From contig NC_084798.1 of NCBI RefSeq assembly GCF_963169125.1, positions 170,653,980 through 170,717,979 on the forward strand: a stretch of 64,000 bases of DNA, read 5' to 3'. Every line of letters begins with the position of its first letter. Within the stretch, counting starts at the first letter, position 1. The DNA is from Humulus lupulus. Lineage: Eukaryota > Streptophyta > Magnoliopsida > Rosales > Cannabaceae. The notes beneath the pieces are model-generated. The model was not told the origin of the DNA. It did no database searches and worked only from the letters and a program-made list of their open reading frames with translations. Shown here piece after piece: positions 52,135 to 64,000 of this stretch. Made by a program: the position numbers and the translations under genes.

Positions 52135-53987
52135 TGATCTTCTTATCCAGTGTTCTGAGATCTCACACCCTGATCTTCCAGACCAATCCTCAAACACACA
52201 AGGACGTGTGTGGGAACGTAGGATTCAAAAGGTTGATCTATGTGACTCCCTAGATGTACCCAATACATGAGAACTAGAGATTTTTGACAGGGAGAAGGTT
52301 TAGAATAGTTTTCAAGTTTAGAGAAAACTATTGCTATAGAGAGTGAGTATAATTATCCATCATTATCTGAATATCACGTATATGAGATTTATAAATATAT
52401 TTAATCTAATTAAATAATCCTTATTTAATTAAAGTAAAATTCAAATTAAAAACTGATTAGCTATTTTCATTTAATTATCATATAAATCATATTTAAAAAG
52501 AATAATTAAATAACTGGTTAAAAAAATTTATTTTAAATTCAAAATTCAAATCCCAGGGATAAAAACCCTGATGCTAGGTGCCACACACTGTACTGTACAG
52601 TGTGTGTCGCCCAGTGCTATTAGGGTTGCCCTAATTTTCTCATTTGTTTATTTAATCAACTTTAAAGACAAGATATTTATTTCCGACATAAATATCAGTT
52701 AATTTTAAATTAACTTTATCTTAAAATATCAATTTTAAATTAAATAAATAAATATCATATTATAAATAAGATATTTATTATATTCTCTCAGTATATTAAT
52801 CCAAACAAGATTAATATTAATTTTAACCTATAGTTTTTCAAAATAAAAACTATATAGTTAAATAATTAATTAATCAATTACCCATAATTATCAAATAATT
52901 ATTTCCTCGCCCTCGAAAATTAATTCCTTTGCAATTTAGTCATTTCTCTAAACAAATCTATCTTTTGACATCCATACCCTTGACATTGCAGGACATAGGT
53001 GATTTGGGGACCATTGCCCTATAATACGAAGCTCCAATAAACCAGATTATTAATTAAACTCTTTAATCTAATAATCTTATTTATTAATTCCATGATTTCT
53101 CCACTATAAATATGGAATTGCACTCTAAGTATTTATAGAATTATATTTATAGAGTTTTCTCTAGTAGTCCATTGATATAATCAATATATGTAGTTCTCTC
53201 CTCCATTTATTGATTCGTTAATTAGAGCTGGTCAAAATTACAGCTTTATCCTTCTAATTACCTCTTAATCCTTAAGTACAATTAATTCACTAGTGAATAA
53301 TTAATCTATAATCTAATTATAGATTTGAGCTCAATAACTATTCACTTCCAGAATTAACCCTTAAGGGAACCAATATTCGACCCGTTAAAAAAGCATGGAT
53401 TCCAATATTGTAATTCATGTTCCCAGCCATCCATGATATTGAATCTCCAAAACAAAAGTCATTAGCCTCATTATTCTAAAAGATCTTAACGAATGAATCA
53501 AAAGATCCAGTAAACATAAATTGGAGTTCATGAATACTCAGGAGTTAGATTGATCTACAAATGATCACTTATTATGACAAGAATTAAATCGTTACGTCAA
53601 ACAGTAAGTTTATAAAAATAATTAATTCTCATCTGCCCTGTCATATATAATATCAATTACATACAACACATTTACTAAGATGTCTATCCACATCAGTCAT
53701 CTGAATCTAGATTACTTGCATCTCCTATGCTTAGCCAACCGTACTAGTAACCATTCATTAAAGATTCCTTACTTTAATATGTTACTGACTATTTTATGCA
53801 TCATATATGATCTTAATTCTCTCGTACTAATACAAGATCATATTCTCATGAATGAATAGGGAGTTTTCTTGATATTATTATATAATTAATTCAAACAATA
53901 ATTATAACATTCAAATATAATAAAATTATACGTTTATTTAAAATCAATAAAATGTCTTTGCATGCTTTCAGGGCATTAATCCTAACA
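52135..53987 (-). repeat. Copia LTR, minus strand (uninterrupted reference copy)
   Basis: On the minus strand it begins TGTTAGGATTAATGCCC at 53987 and extends to about 52135. The part at 52790-53195 is the relative of the triply interrupted remnant at 12061-24415. The left end is uncertain because I found no matching flank duplication. It contains a hairpin at 52582-52606. Confidence 0.65.
52582..52606. repeat. 11-bp-arm hairpin
   Basis: CACACACTGTA and TACAGTGTGTG are perfect inverted arms around a 3-base loop (CTG). It lies inside the minus-strand LTR. Role unknown. Confidence 0.8.
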
Positions 53988-54389
53988 CAAACCACCTTAA
54001 TAAGCTCATATATACTGTATATTTGTGTTATTATTTATTAAATTAATTTAAGAATATATGCTTCATATAAAGGAGTGCCATAGTTTAATTATTATATTTT
54101 TTAAATGGTTTGAAATTGACTACTGTAATATTCAACAACAAACTTGTTAATCTCATAAAAAAAATCATACTAAAATCCCTAAATGAATTTTTTTAAAATA
54201 TGTCCATTATTGTCAAATATGAGAGATATATTTGTACATATACCTACCTAGCAATTTTCAAGGATTAGGTCTATTGTTTTTGTTTTTAACTTAACCTTCA
54301 TATTGGGTTGCTACTTAGTGTTGCTTAATATAAGTTGACTTTATAAGTAATAACAATGAAGTAAGATAAAATATACACTTTTGGTATAT

Positions 54390-55350
54390 TTTAAAGTTGC
54401 ATGGATTGCATAGGCGTCCATTTGAGGTTGATTGGGATTGCATTTGAAGTTGCAATTAGTTACACAATGATGAAATTAACATATGAGTTTTTAAGTTTCC
54501 ATGTGATGCGTTGAAATTGCATTGAGTTTTTTAAAGTTTCTTTAGTTTGCATTGGGTTGCATGGGTTTACATTGGGGTTGCATTGACTTGCATTTGATAT
54601 TGCAGTGGGTTTCATAATGATAAAGTTTGCCAATGAGTTTTTTTAAAGTTGTTCATGAGGTTGCATTAAGCTTACATTTGAGGTAGCAGTGGACTGCATA
54701 AGGGATGAAATTAGCATATGAGTTTTTTAAAGCTATTTTAGGTTGCATTAAGGTTCCTTTGAGGTTGTACTAGGGTGGTTTCAGTGGTTTGTATGAGTTG
54801 CATAATGATGAAATTAGCATATGAGTTTTTGAGTTGTCATTGGTTGCATTGAGTTTTTTAAAGTTGTTTTAGGTTGCATTTGGTTGCATGAGCTTACATT
54901 GGGGTTACATGCACTTGTATTTGAGGGTGCAGTGAGTTACATATGAGGATAAATTGAGCTTGAATTTGAGGTCGTAGTGTATTGCATTGCAGGTTGCATT
55001 TAGTTTGCATTTGAGATTGCATTGGGATGTCATGAGTTTCATAAGGATGAAATTAGTATATGAGTTTTTAAAGGTTCATTGGCATGCATGAGGTTGCATC
55101 GAGTTTGCATTTGAGGTTGTAGTAGGTTGCATAAATTGTATAAGGATGAAAGTAGCATATGAGTTTCTAAGTTGTTATGGGTTGCATTGAGTTTTCAAAA
55201 GTTTCTTTAGGTTGCATTCACTTATATTTAAGGTTGTAGTGAGTTGCATTTGAGGTTACATCGGCTTGCATTTTAGGTTGTACTGGGCTTGCTTTTATGG
55301 TTGCAATGGGTTGCAAGTGAGATTGCATTGGCTTGCATTAGACGTGAACT
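54390..55350. repeat. Degenerate TTGCATTTGAGG minisatellite
   Basis: About 1 kb is built from variants of GGTTGCATTTGAGGTTGCA(G/T)TGGG mixed with a longer recurring block, GATGAAATTAGCATATGAGTTTTTAAAG. The longer block recurs near 54470, 54618, 54706, 54808, 55047 and 55145, so spacing is irregular (roughly 90-240 bp). All copies face the same way. There is no coding potential. Confidence 0.85.
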
Positions 55351-55711
55351 TTAAAAAAGATACAATCATGAGTAAATTTAATATTCATTAACTTTCACTA
55401 TCAATATCTAAAATGAATTGTTTGTAGAGTCTTAAGAACTTTTTTTTTATCGTTGCTTGTTGAAGAAGAATTTGAACAAAGAAATAGAATTGTACTATTA
55501 ACCTTAATTGTCAAATTAAAATTTAGAAATTTAAAGGAAACATGATATGTAACTATAAAATTAAAATTAAAATCCAGTCCTATGTCACTACTCAAAAAGG
55601 AACATGATATGTAAAATGTACTCAAAAAGCCAGAATAAAATAAAATTATTGGGCTTGTCAAAAGTTCTAGTTCACTAGTAACATAAAAGTAAGAATCTTG
55701 AAATAGTTAAC
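55351..55711. other. Unassigned flank before the gypsy LTR
   Basis: A/T-rich, with no gene recognised. The minus frame at 55401-55661 is low-complexity in sense and has no known motif. Confidence 0.4.
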
Positions 55712-57718
55712 TGTAGAGTCCTAGAATGTTTACATAGCTAGCTAGATAGTTAGTAGTAGTTATAGTATGTTTATTACTGTGGATTTTGGTTCAAGCCAGG
55801 ACTTAGTTGAACACTCGTAGTAACACTTATAGATTTTATAAGTTTAACCTATAGTTTAAGAATATTAATTATAACATAAGGTTTGATTAATATGGTCGAT
55901 TATAAAGATGTCATTTATTATACTATAAGGTTTAGATAGAGTTAATAAGAACATGACACTTGTCGCGTGCAGGTTTATTTAAGGATTTAACTATAGTTTA
56001 AATAAAAGAAAGTTCTAGAAAACTATAGAACCTTCCAAGACCATTAAGAGCATGAAATTTGTCACAGTCTTGTTTATTTGAGGAATTAAGCATTTTTAAG
56101 TGGATAATTCAAAAATAGAGGTTTCTAGAAGCTCTAGACCTTTCCAGAACCTGCTGGAATCTCATATTACTCAGTCAAACCTATTTTATCATTTCAAATT
56201 AAGTTGATAATGTGCAATTACGTGTTTAAAATATTAACGTATGCTGATATATCACAGCCTAGGAGTCGATGTATCGCCACACTGGGAATACGAAAAACAC
56301 GTGAACTTTGCACAAACGCATAGACGAACCCTCGGGATATAAGCCCAAGCAATATATTGCCTACAATGGGCGATATATCGGCTCTAGGGTTACATTTTCA
56401 AATGATTATGAAATCGAGCTCAATTCAACACTCAACCGCTTGATAAGCCTCTGAATGTTTTGACCGAGTCTTAAGCCTCTGTTGAATGAATATTCAAATA
56501 TTTTTCAATTAATATTCAATATTTTCATTCAAGCTAAAAGAAGATCTTTCCACACCGTGAACTCTATAAATAGGACCTAGTACCCAGCCATTTCTCTCAT
56601 TCTTCAAGCTGTGTTCAGAGCCTTCAAGCTGCTAGGATTACTATAGAGTGTTAAACACTTGGGTTGGGGTATAAGCTTTATCATCGTACGCTTTATAAAC
56701 ACTTGGGAAGTAAGATAAATAGTGTGTTTCCAATATCGAGGTGTAGTTCAGTTCTAGTACATCCAAAGGTATTCCTAATCTTAAGTTCATTTCAGTTTAA
56801 TTCTTTAGTTTTCATTCAGATGCTAACTCGTTGTTTTCCATTCTTTGATAGGTATTTAAGTTCTTTGAACTTAAGGTTTCTTTTCGGCAAGTTTCATTTT
56901 GGTGGTTTAGTTCATTTCTTGATCATCTCTTTCTTTTAGAAATACTCACCTTCTCATTATTGGTTTTAGGAGTGTTCCAAATCCAATCCTTGTTCTCAAA
57001 TCCCGGTATTGGTAAGGAAAATAGGATAGAATTTTGTATGCTTATATGATATGTTATGCGAACTTATTTTATGTTATGTTATTGTATGTTACATTATGTA
57101 TAGTATGTTATAGACCTTGGGCATATGACTTGTCTACCTAGCAAGCTCCAATAATTTATGGGCATGTGACTTGCATGGCTAGCAAGCCCCATAAATCTAT
57201 TGGGCATATGACTTGCTTAGTTAACAAGCCCCAAGTAGTATAATGGCCATTGTAGTTGTATATGACATATGTTTATAGTATATGTTTATGATATAGTTTA
57301 TGTGTATGTTTTATGTTATTAGTAGATTTTCCTTGCTGGGCATTAGGCTCATTCCTTTATTTTTATATATGCAGGAAAATAGTTATGGTGGCCGAAGGAT
57401 TCATGGCAGCTTGGGGTTGTGTATTGAGGAAGAATGGATTCGATGGACTGCGTGAACGATTCGAGGACGACATCATTTTCATTCTTTTTAATTATGTTTC
57501 TACGTATTTTACACACATGGTTTTGTAAACAATTTTAATTAAGTTAAAGTTATGTTTTATTTTTCAAACAATGGGATCCCATACCTCGAATTTATGAATT
57601 TCAATATTTACTTTATAGTTTTTAATAAAGTTATGAATGTTTCGTATGTATGTTTTCTTAAGAATAGTGTCTATATATAGTAGTTTTAATGGTCCAAAGT
57701 CTTAGAATTAGTTGGGTC
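55712..57718 (+). repeat. 5' LTR of another gypsy copy
   Basis: It starts TGTAGAGTCCTAG, has a TATA box at 56565-56573 followed by GGACCTAGTACCCAGCC, a diverged palindrome region (GGGCGATATATCGGC, about 56367), GGGCATATGAC hairpin repeats at 57118-57235 and the TTGCTGGGCATTAGGCTCATTCC motif at 57334. It ends at GGGTC (57718), lacking the final ATTACA/ATTATA. Confidence 0.85.
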
Positions 57719-58845
57719 GTTCGCATGAAGTTCACCTTGATACACACGCTCAAGCTCCGAATCTAACCGCCAAGTAAGTGTTTATGTTTATATGTATAGC
57801 TAACGTTTTAGCTTTATGTTTTCAGTTAAGAATGAATGGAGCATTAACTAATGCGGATATCCGAGCCATTAAGGCCTTGAAAAGAATTAGAGAGCCAAGA
57901 AACACAGTAGGAGTGCTAGAAAGAGTCACTCGAAGATTACTCTTATTCCACAGGGAGATAGGTCACCTCCAAGAAACTAAGCAAATCATGATGAGAGCTA
58001 CGGAGCAATATGTATTAGTGATTAGACTTTTTAAAGATTATCCTACTATAGTTGCAACCTTAGAAGACATATGGGAGATGATAGATGATGATGATGAATT
58101 ACCTGTAGCTATGAGATATTATTTTCTCATACATAGGTTCAATTCTAAAATGGAATTCCAATTCACAAATGAGCAAAAACATAGAATTTTTACGAATCTT
58201 CCTTGAGGGCATTTTGAGGCTCAAGATAATGATGACTATGAAGAAATAGACAATGATATGTTAGATGAAGGATCAAATGTAGAAGATCCCGATTTTTAGA
58301 ATAGATTAGTTTCTTTGTCTATTTTATTTATTATTTGTTTTCTTTTATGATTATACTTAGTGAAAACTTGTTTTTCCAAATTAATTTCATTGCTATTTTG
58401 ATGACATGTATGAGTTTGATTTTTTTTCTTTTGCAATCATAATAAATAATAAATTTAATAAATAATGACTAAGTTCGGTGAGGGTGGATACAAATCAATG
58501 GACCGGGTTCCATATTGAGAGTTAGGGGGCCATAGTAGTGGGAATGATATTACTGATCCCAGCCCTCCCTCAATATGGTTAACTTTGGAACAACGACAAG
58601 TTTCAAGCCTGAGAATTAAGTCATATAGGATGATTAGAATCAGACTTAGAAAATAATAATGATGCCTTATTTTTCTAAGTTTAGAGTCACATCCTAATGA
58701 TAAAGAAAGGCTTATATAATTTTTCATAAGAAATCATAATTAATAAGTCTGAGTTATGTTTGCTTAGATTATGTGTTTGCCTTAGAGCCTATTAGGGTAA
58801 GTTCTAACATGTTTTTCTCAACTGTTAGAACTCTGCTAAAGATGT
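57719..58845 (+). other. Gypsy leader with deleted primer site
   Basis: Comparison with 14311-14345 shows that about 30 bp covering the LTR end and the whole TGGTATCAGAGC primer site are missing between GGGTC and GTTCGCATGAAG. The rest of the leader, the unknown ORF and the spacer up to the gag ATG are present. Gag is interrupted at its start by the CACTA terminus at 58846. Confidence 0.8.
57832..58299 (+). CDS. Unknown ORF between PBS and gag, best-preserved copy
   Basis: The frame from ATG 57832 begins MNGALTNADIRAIKALKRI. It reads without a stop to NEQKHRIFTNLP, where a TGA (58204-58206) occurs. The same frame then continues as an acidic tail (EAQDNDDYEEIDNDMLDEG, ending EDPDF) to a TAG at 58299, 156 codons in all. 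The body is predicted helical by its heptad-like spacing of L, I and V, and is rich in R and K near the N-terminus. There is no signal peptide, membrane segment or metal-binding motif. Its position, downstream of a splice-acceptor-like TTTTCAG and upstream of gag, is the same in all copies. No known family is recognised. Confidence 0.55.
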
Positions 58846-61537
58846 CACTACAAGAAAAAATACTTTCAATAAGACCGAAAAAGTATAATCAAATATATAT
58901 ACCATAACATTTTTTGATGTGTTAAGGAAAGCAGTGTTATAGTAGGTCAGAGCACTTTGCATAACACTTTTCCGTAGTTATAGACATGTGTTATGGTATA
59001 GCCTACGATAACACTTTTGTTGTGTTATTTTAATAGTTAGATAAGTCTTTCATTATGTTATATATAAATAGATTATATAACACTTTTTTTTACTTATAAA
59101 GTAGTGTTATGATACACTTTATAATAACACACTTTCTGCATTATAAAAATAGTTTGCATAACATAATTTTATGCTTATAAACCAATGTTATTGTATTATT
59201 CTAATATTTTGATAAGCTTGAATTATTATTATATAGACCTGTACATTATAATTATTTTTTATTGCTTTAATTCAAGTCCTCTTCATTTAATATACTTAAG
59301 AGACCCTTAACATTGTACAAATATATTTTTTAGTACCAATTATATGGTTCATAACACATATAACAAAATAATTGTGTCAAAATACATTCAAGATTATCTA
59401 AAAAACAATCCAAAAGTCTTAAGAAATTCAACACTGCCTAATTAACATAAACAAAACATTCTCACAATAGTCAACAAAATAGTCTTAAACAGTTGCATAT
59501 TCAAAAGTAAAGGTAGGAATTCATGATCTTCCAAATGTCAGCACACCAAGGCTTTCCAAATCAGATTTTCTTTGCACTTCACTTGTTGAATCTGGTAAAT
59601 AAAACATAAAATAAAAACTAATGAGGTCATGAAATATCATATCATTCATCTAAAATAGTCAATAATATCATGACGCATAACCAAATTTACAATAATTGAG
59701 TTTGAATAATAAACAAGTTATTATATTACACACATTACTACAACTATCAAAGAAGTGAGCAGTAGATAAAATTACTTAGAAAAAGTCCCACGTTACTTGT
59801 ACCAAGACAAAAAAGGGAATAGCCATACATTTGGAAATGTCATGCCTTAGTGGACTATGGAAAGTTAGAATATCAATTTAATAGTTAACCAAGCTTGAAA
59901 AAAGGACTATATTAACGTACTACAAAATAGAATATGGATTGTTTCCTTCAACTCCTTAACAAATCTAAATTAAAAATAGAAAAAAAAAATTACTACCAAA
60001 GAATAAAAGATTTAACCAGATCGAATTGCTAATACATTCGCAATTACAAACTCCAAAAACATAAATGCTTAACATAATAGGATAAACAAACCAGACGATG
60101 CCAACAAATGACACCAAACTAAACCAAAAAATGGTACAAGCAGACAGATTGTTCAAATATACTGCCAAAAATTTATTAATCCCACAATAAAAGTAAAATC
60201 AGATCCAAACCAAGAAAATAACTCAACATTTTAATCAAATCAATATAGACAATCGAAATAAAAGAAAAAACACAATAGATTAAGAAAAAAGAGGACCAGA
60301 ACAGAAAGCCAAACAACTTGACCTAAGGTACAATAAAATAAACTCAAAAAGAACGCCATGGGTCATGAAGTTCCATAAACTAGCTAATTATGTTAATGCC
60401 TCATTTTCTGTTTTGTTACAAAGATCATACAGTTGTTGAAATCAATCATCATCTGTTTTTTATTAAGTTAGATTAACTTTACAAGAGAAAACCTAATTAA
60501 ACTTTGGTTATTATCAAATGAAATTAAACCTTATTTATTCATAACAGTCTAACATCCCCATGTCCAAAGAAACCTTATTTTCTATTTGCTGACCTAGTAA
60601 CTTGTTAGTATAAAACTCAGTACATAGTGTTGCTTATATATACCATGTCTCAAGAAGTAATATTTCAAACGGAAGACACTCATATATGTTAAAAGACTAA
60701 AAAAATCCTATACTATTGTCTATGACAATTGCATATTCCATTTGTGGGGCATGGGATGAAAAGTTTTATAAATACACATTTACAAACTATAAAAAATTGA
60801 ATTAAATGTAGCACTACCATGCAAAAGTACATTGTCCAAGTATGCATAAATGTAATGAATATATAAAATCCAAGTATGCATTTCACTAAGTAAATTTATA
60901 TTTACTTTCCCTAATAGCCAGTATATGCTGAAAAATACAAACCACTACCATGTAAAAGAACATTGTCCAAAGAGTCCAAATATGATGAAGCAAAATCAAT
61001 GGTAAATCCCAAATCCATCAAAAAATACCAATAATTAGATTTAATCTAAATCAAATTTAAACTCTAAAAAAATTAAATTTAATCTAAAACATCATCCCAT
61101 GCCCCACAACAACGAAATGACAGAATAGTCGTACCTACTTCTATGCTAAAAATATTCATATCTAGAACTTATATACCCATAAAAACCCCATAAATCAATC
61201 GTCCCTCACATAAAAAAACATATAGATATATATACAGATCCAATCAAAATGAAGTAAGCCTTAGACAGAACACAACAGTAAAACTCAAATCTCAAACCCA
61301 TATATATCAATATCGACTCATGCAGACCCATATCATAAAATAGATTCTTGCTAAACAATGTGTAGTTTAACTAAAATCAACTAACATTTTTTATTAGAAA
61401 TTATACCCAATGTTGATGTTTGGAGCTCGAAATAAGTTTCCAAAGCCCTTGGAAAGACACTATATTTTTTAGGAGCGTAAGACTTATCAAAGGTTGGCTT
61501 AGAAACAATCAATCCATAACAAACTATCCATGTAAAC
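58846..61537 (+). mobile_element. Third CACTA element, 5' part
   Basis: CACTACAAGAAAAAATAC at 58846 is inserted after GATGT, the position where relatives read GATGTCGCTCCG, the gag start codon. TGT is the expected target triplet. Subterminal ATAACACTTTT repeats, in both orientations, fill 58910-59160. The rest to 61537 is A/T-rich without a recognised gene. The right terminus was not found before the LTR at 61538. Confidence 0.7.
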
Positions 61538-63823
61538 TGTAACGCCTACGTTTTTGGGTACCTTTAAACGACTCAGGTCGGGATTTTTCCCCCGGGTTAA
61601 GAATATTATTTTAAATAATATTATATTTTGTTTGTAAGTATTCCATGAGTTATTGCTAGCCAAAATATGAATTTTGTGATTTTAAAAGTCAAGATAAGAC
61701 TTTCGGTCCTGGACCGACACAAAAACCCTGTCGGGTAAAAATCTCAGAAAATAAAACGAAAAATCATGGAAATTATATTTTGGGCCTAAAATACATTCAT
61801 AAAAGTTAAAGTTTGGCCAAAAATAATAAACCTAAAAGAAAATGGAAATTTTAAGGCATTTTGTGGTAAATGCCTAATATTGCCGAAATGGGGAATTTTA
61901 TTCCATGAATGGACCTTAGGTTAAATTTTATTATGTGATTAATTAAATTAAATGTGAGAGACATTAAATTTAATTAATTAATGTTAAGTTTGGTGATTAA
62001 AACTTAATAAGAGTGAAAAAAGGTGTCAAAAGCCAATTTGGACTTTTCTTCTTATGAAACCTTTATTAACCTTTATAAAAAAAAAAAAAAATTAATGACC
62101 ACATATATGGCAAAGGGTGGCCGGCCATGTGCTATTTTAGAGTGGTGTGAACCCAACTTAATAAAGATAAAATCTCATTTTAATTAAGAAGTCAAGTGGG
62201 CAAGTGGGTAGAAAAGCACTCAAGTGTTTTGTGATATTTTGAAGAGTATTGTGAGCTATTCTAACCCCCAAAACCGATCCCCACACTCTCTCAATCACTC
62301 TCATCTGATTTTTGAAGACCTCTCAAAGTGTTCCCTCAATATTCAACCTCAAGAACACCAAGGAAAACTTGGAGGCTAAGTCTTGGTCTAGGAAGTATTT
62401 TCCCTAAGGTAAAGCTTCACTAATCTAGGCTTTTGTAAAGTTTTAAGCATAGAGTTTCAAATAGCTAATTAACTATGCTGTTGGGGGAAGTTGGTTAGGG
62501 TTTTTGAAAGATTTTGGAGGAGCCAAAGCTAATAGGAAGGTCCAAACCTTAAGCAAGAACACCAAAGAGGTAAAAAGTTTACTTTTGATGATTTTGTTGT
62601 AGGGTTTTTAGTTTTAAGCATTATTTTGTATATTTAATGCTTAAAGTTTCTTGTTGGTGATGTAATAAGGTTATGGTAGTTGTTTAATAATTTTTATGAT
62701 GCATGTGTATTGATTTTTGAAAATGGGAACCAAAACCCCCAAGGGTTTTGTAGGATATCCTAAAACAAAACATGTTTTGAGCTGTGACTTCCAAGGGGTC
62801 AAGCAGCCACTGTATATTGTTTTTGTAAAATTAAATTGTACTGTGATGTTGTTAAGATTTAGTACATAAAATTGAGCTTTTGAAACACTAAAAAATGTTT
62901 AGAAATGAGTAAGTTATGCTATTTCAAAGTTTAGGTAAAAAACTGTTTTTTTCGTATTCTTATTTTCGGAACCAAGTTTGGACAGTCACTGTATAGGGCA
63001 AATGAACCCAGTTTTTTCTAAACTTTTTTGAAAATATTGCTGGCATAACCTATTATTCCACTGTAAAATTTGGTAAGAAAATATTGAACGGTTTGAAAGT
63101 TATTAACAGTCAAAGTTTGGAAAAAATAAGGACTTGAAAATAAGGTCATTTTTACCTCATTGTTGGAAAATGATTTCACCAATCAAAAATGCTCATTTTG
63201 ACCTAAGATTTTACAAAGACCTAAATGGCATAACAAAAATGGAATTGGGAAATTTTGGTAACAATTGGGTAAGTAAATTTCAAGTTATGAACTATCGAAG
63301 TATGTAGTTAAAAATGTGAAAAATAGATTTTTCACACTTAGTGTAAAAATGAGATTTTGGAACATAAGGTAAAAAGTAAAATTTTGTTTATTTCAAGATA
63401 TTAAATGGTAAGTCTTGAAATCATATTTTCACTAAAATTACCCCTTTGAGTTTAAATGAATTATTTTTATTAAAGAGTTTTTATTCTTTCTAAAAATAAG
63501 AGATTTAATTTATTAATAAAAGAGGGTTTAAAACCCTATAATTTGATAAAATAATTAAATGAATTATTTTTCTAGTAAGTAAAATTGATTAATTGATTTT
63601 GGAAAATTAATTAGTCAAGATGGGAAATTTTTTTTAACGGTTTTCCTAATTAAGACAAAGTAGGCAATTTTCTTAAAACGGTTTTTAAATATTAAAACCT
63701 TAAGAAAAAAAAAAGGAAAATGTAAGAGTTTATTTTCTTTAAAAATAATTATGGAATTTATTTGTATTTTCTGGATATAATACCGGCTGAAATCTTACAT
63801 ATTTTGACCGACTAGTCGAAAGT
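61538..63823 (+). repeat. LTR-type sequence starting TGTAACGCC
   Basis: TGTAACGCCTACGTTTTTGG at 61538 resembles the starts of plant gypsy LTRs and interrupts the CACTA sequence. 62270-62410 resembles an LTR transcribed leader (C/T-rich, AAGGTAAAGC donor-like). Its end is not seen because an LTR of the main family starts at 63824. No coding region is recognised. Confidence 0.55.
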
Positions 63824-64000
63824 TGTAGAGTCCAAGAACTTTACTTAGCTAATTGTTAGTAGTATTATAGTATATTTAGTGTTATCTTTGTTACTTTGGA
63901 TTTTTGGTTCAGACCGGGAATTATTTGGACACTCATAGTAGTACTTATAGATTTTCTAAGTTTAACCTATAGTTTAAGAATATTAAGTATAACCTAAGGT
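63824..64000 (+). repeat. Start of another main-family gypsy LTR
   Basis: TGTAGAGTCCAAGAACTTTAC followed by GGTTCAGACCGGGAATTATT matches the start of the LTRs at 12410 and 19078. It is cut by the window edge. Confidence 0.85.

Noticed and set aside
54390..55350. CRISPR-like array
   Set aside because: Spacing is irregular, repeats are degenerate and there are no unique spacers; this is eukaryotic minisatellite DNA.

Overview
This 64 kb window looks like repeat-rich, AT-rich eudicot nuclear DNA. The evidence is Ty3/gypsy and Ty1/copia LTR retrotransposons with plant-type tRNA-Met primer sites, several CACTA (En/Spm) DNA transposon ends, and fragments of two plant genes with GT-AG introns: the beta subunit of pyrophosphate-dependent phosphofructokinase (PFP) and DNA gyrase A. 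I cannot name the species. I see no intact host gene, rRNA, tRNA, CRISPR array or bacterial-type operon.

Layout. 1-3867: 5' end of a Tekay/Del-like gypsy element on the minus strand (gag remnant, primer site, LTR). 3868-5545: unassigned. 5546-6438: minus-strand gypsy-type LTR remnant. 6439-about 12060: decayed copia element on the plus strand whose 3' LTR is split by a gypsy-type solo LTR (9374-11663). 12060-24415: a nest. A minus-oriented copia LTR remnant is interrupted by a short solo LTR (12181-21757, TSD CCATA), which is itself interrupted by a gypsy element with two long LTRs and a partial second internal region (12410-21463). The same remnant is also interrupted by a solo LTR (21894-24237, TSD ATGGA). 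An uninterrupted relative of the remnant at 52790-53195 acts as an internal empty-site reference.

24416-32097: a CACTA-like terminus, a small copia remnant (25883-26830) and one isolated gyrase A exon (30396-30482). 32098-39236: a delimited CACTA element (3-bp TSD ATA) carrying a spliced-phase-compatible N-terminal half of a PFP-beta gene, a LINE scrap and a mini solo LTR. 39690-44030: broken CACTA transposase genes (TNP2 followed by a Transposase_24-like gene). 44031-about 47720: a second, 3'-truncated CACTA copy of the same family. 47800-49760: minus-strand gypsy fragment. 49763-52099: copia RNase H and 3' LTR. 52135-53987: minus-strand copia LTR. 54390-55350: degenerate TTGCAT-rich minisatellite. 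55712-58845: gypsy 5' LTR and leader region. 58846-61537: third CACTA terminus, inserted at the gag start codon. 61538-63823: another gypsy-type LTR, followed at 63824 by the start of one more LTR of the main gypsy family.

The elements do not cooperate as a system; they are successive insertions. The points worth most attention are the PFP-beta capture, an uncharacterised 156-codon reading frame that recurs between primer site and gag in the main gypsy family and has an in-frame TGA at the same codon in every copy that reaches it, palindromic copy-number variation inside the LTRs, and the nested insertion history that can be read from target-site duplications.
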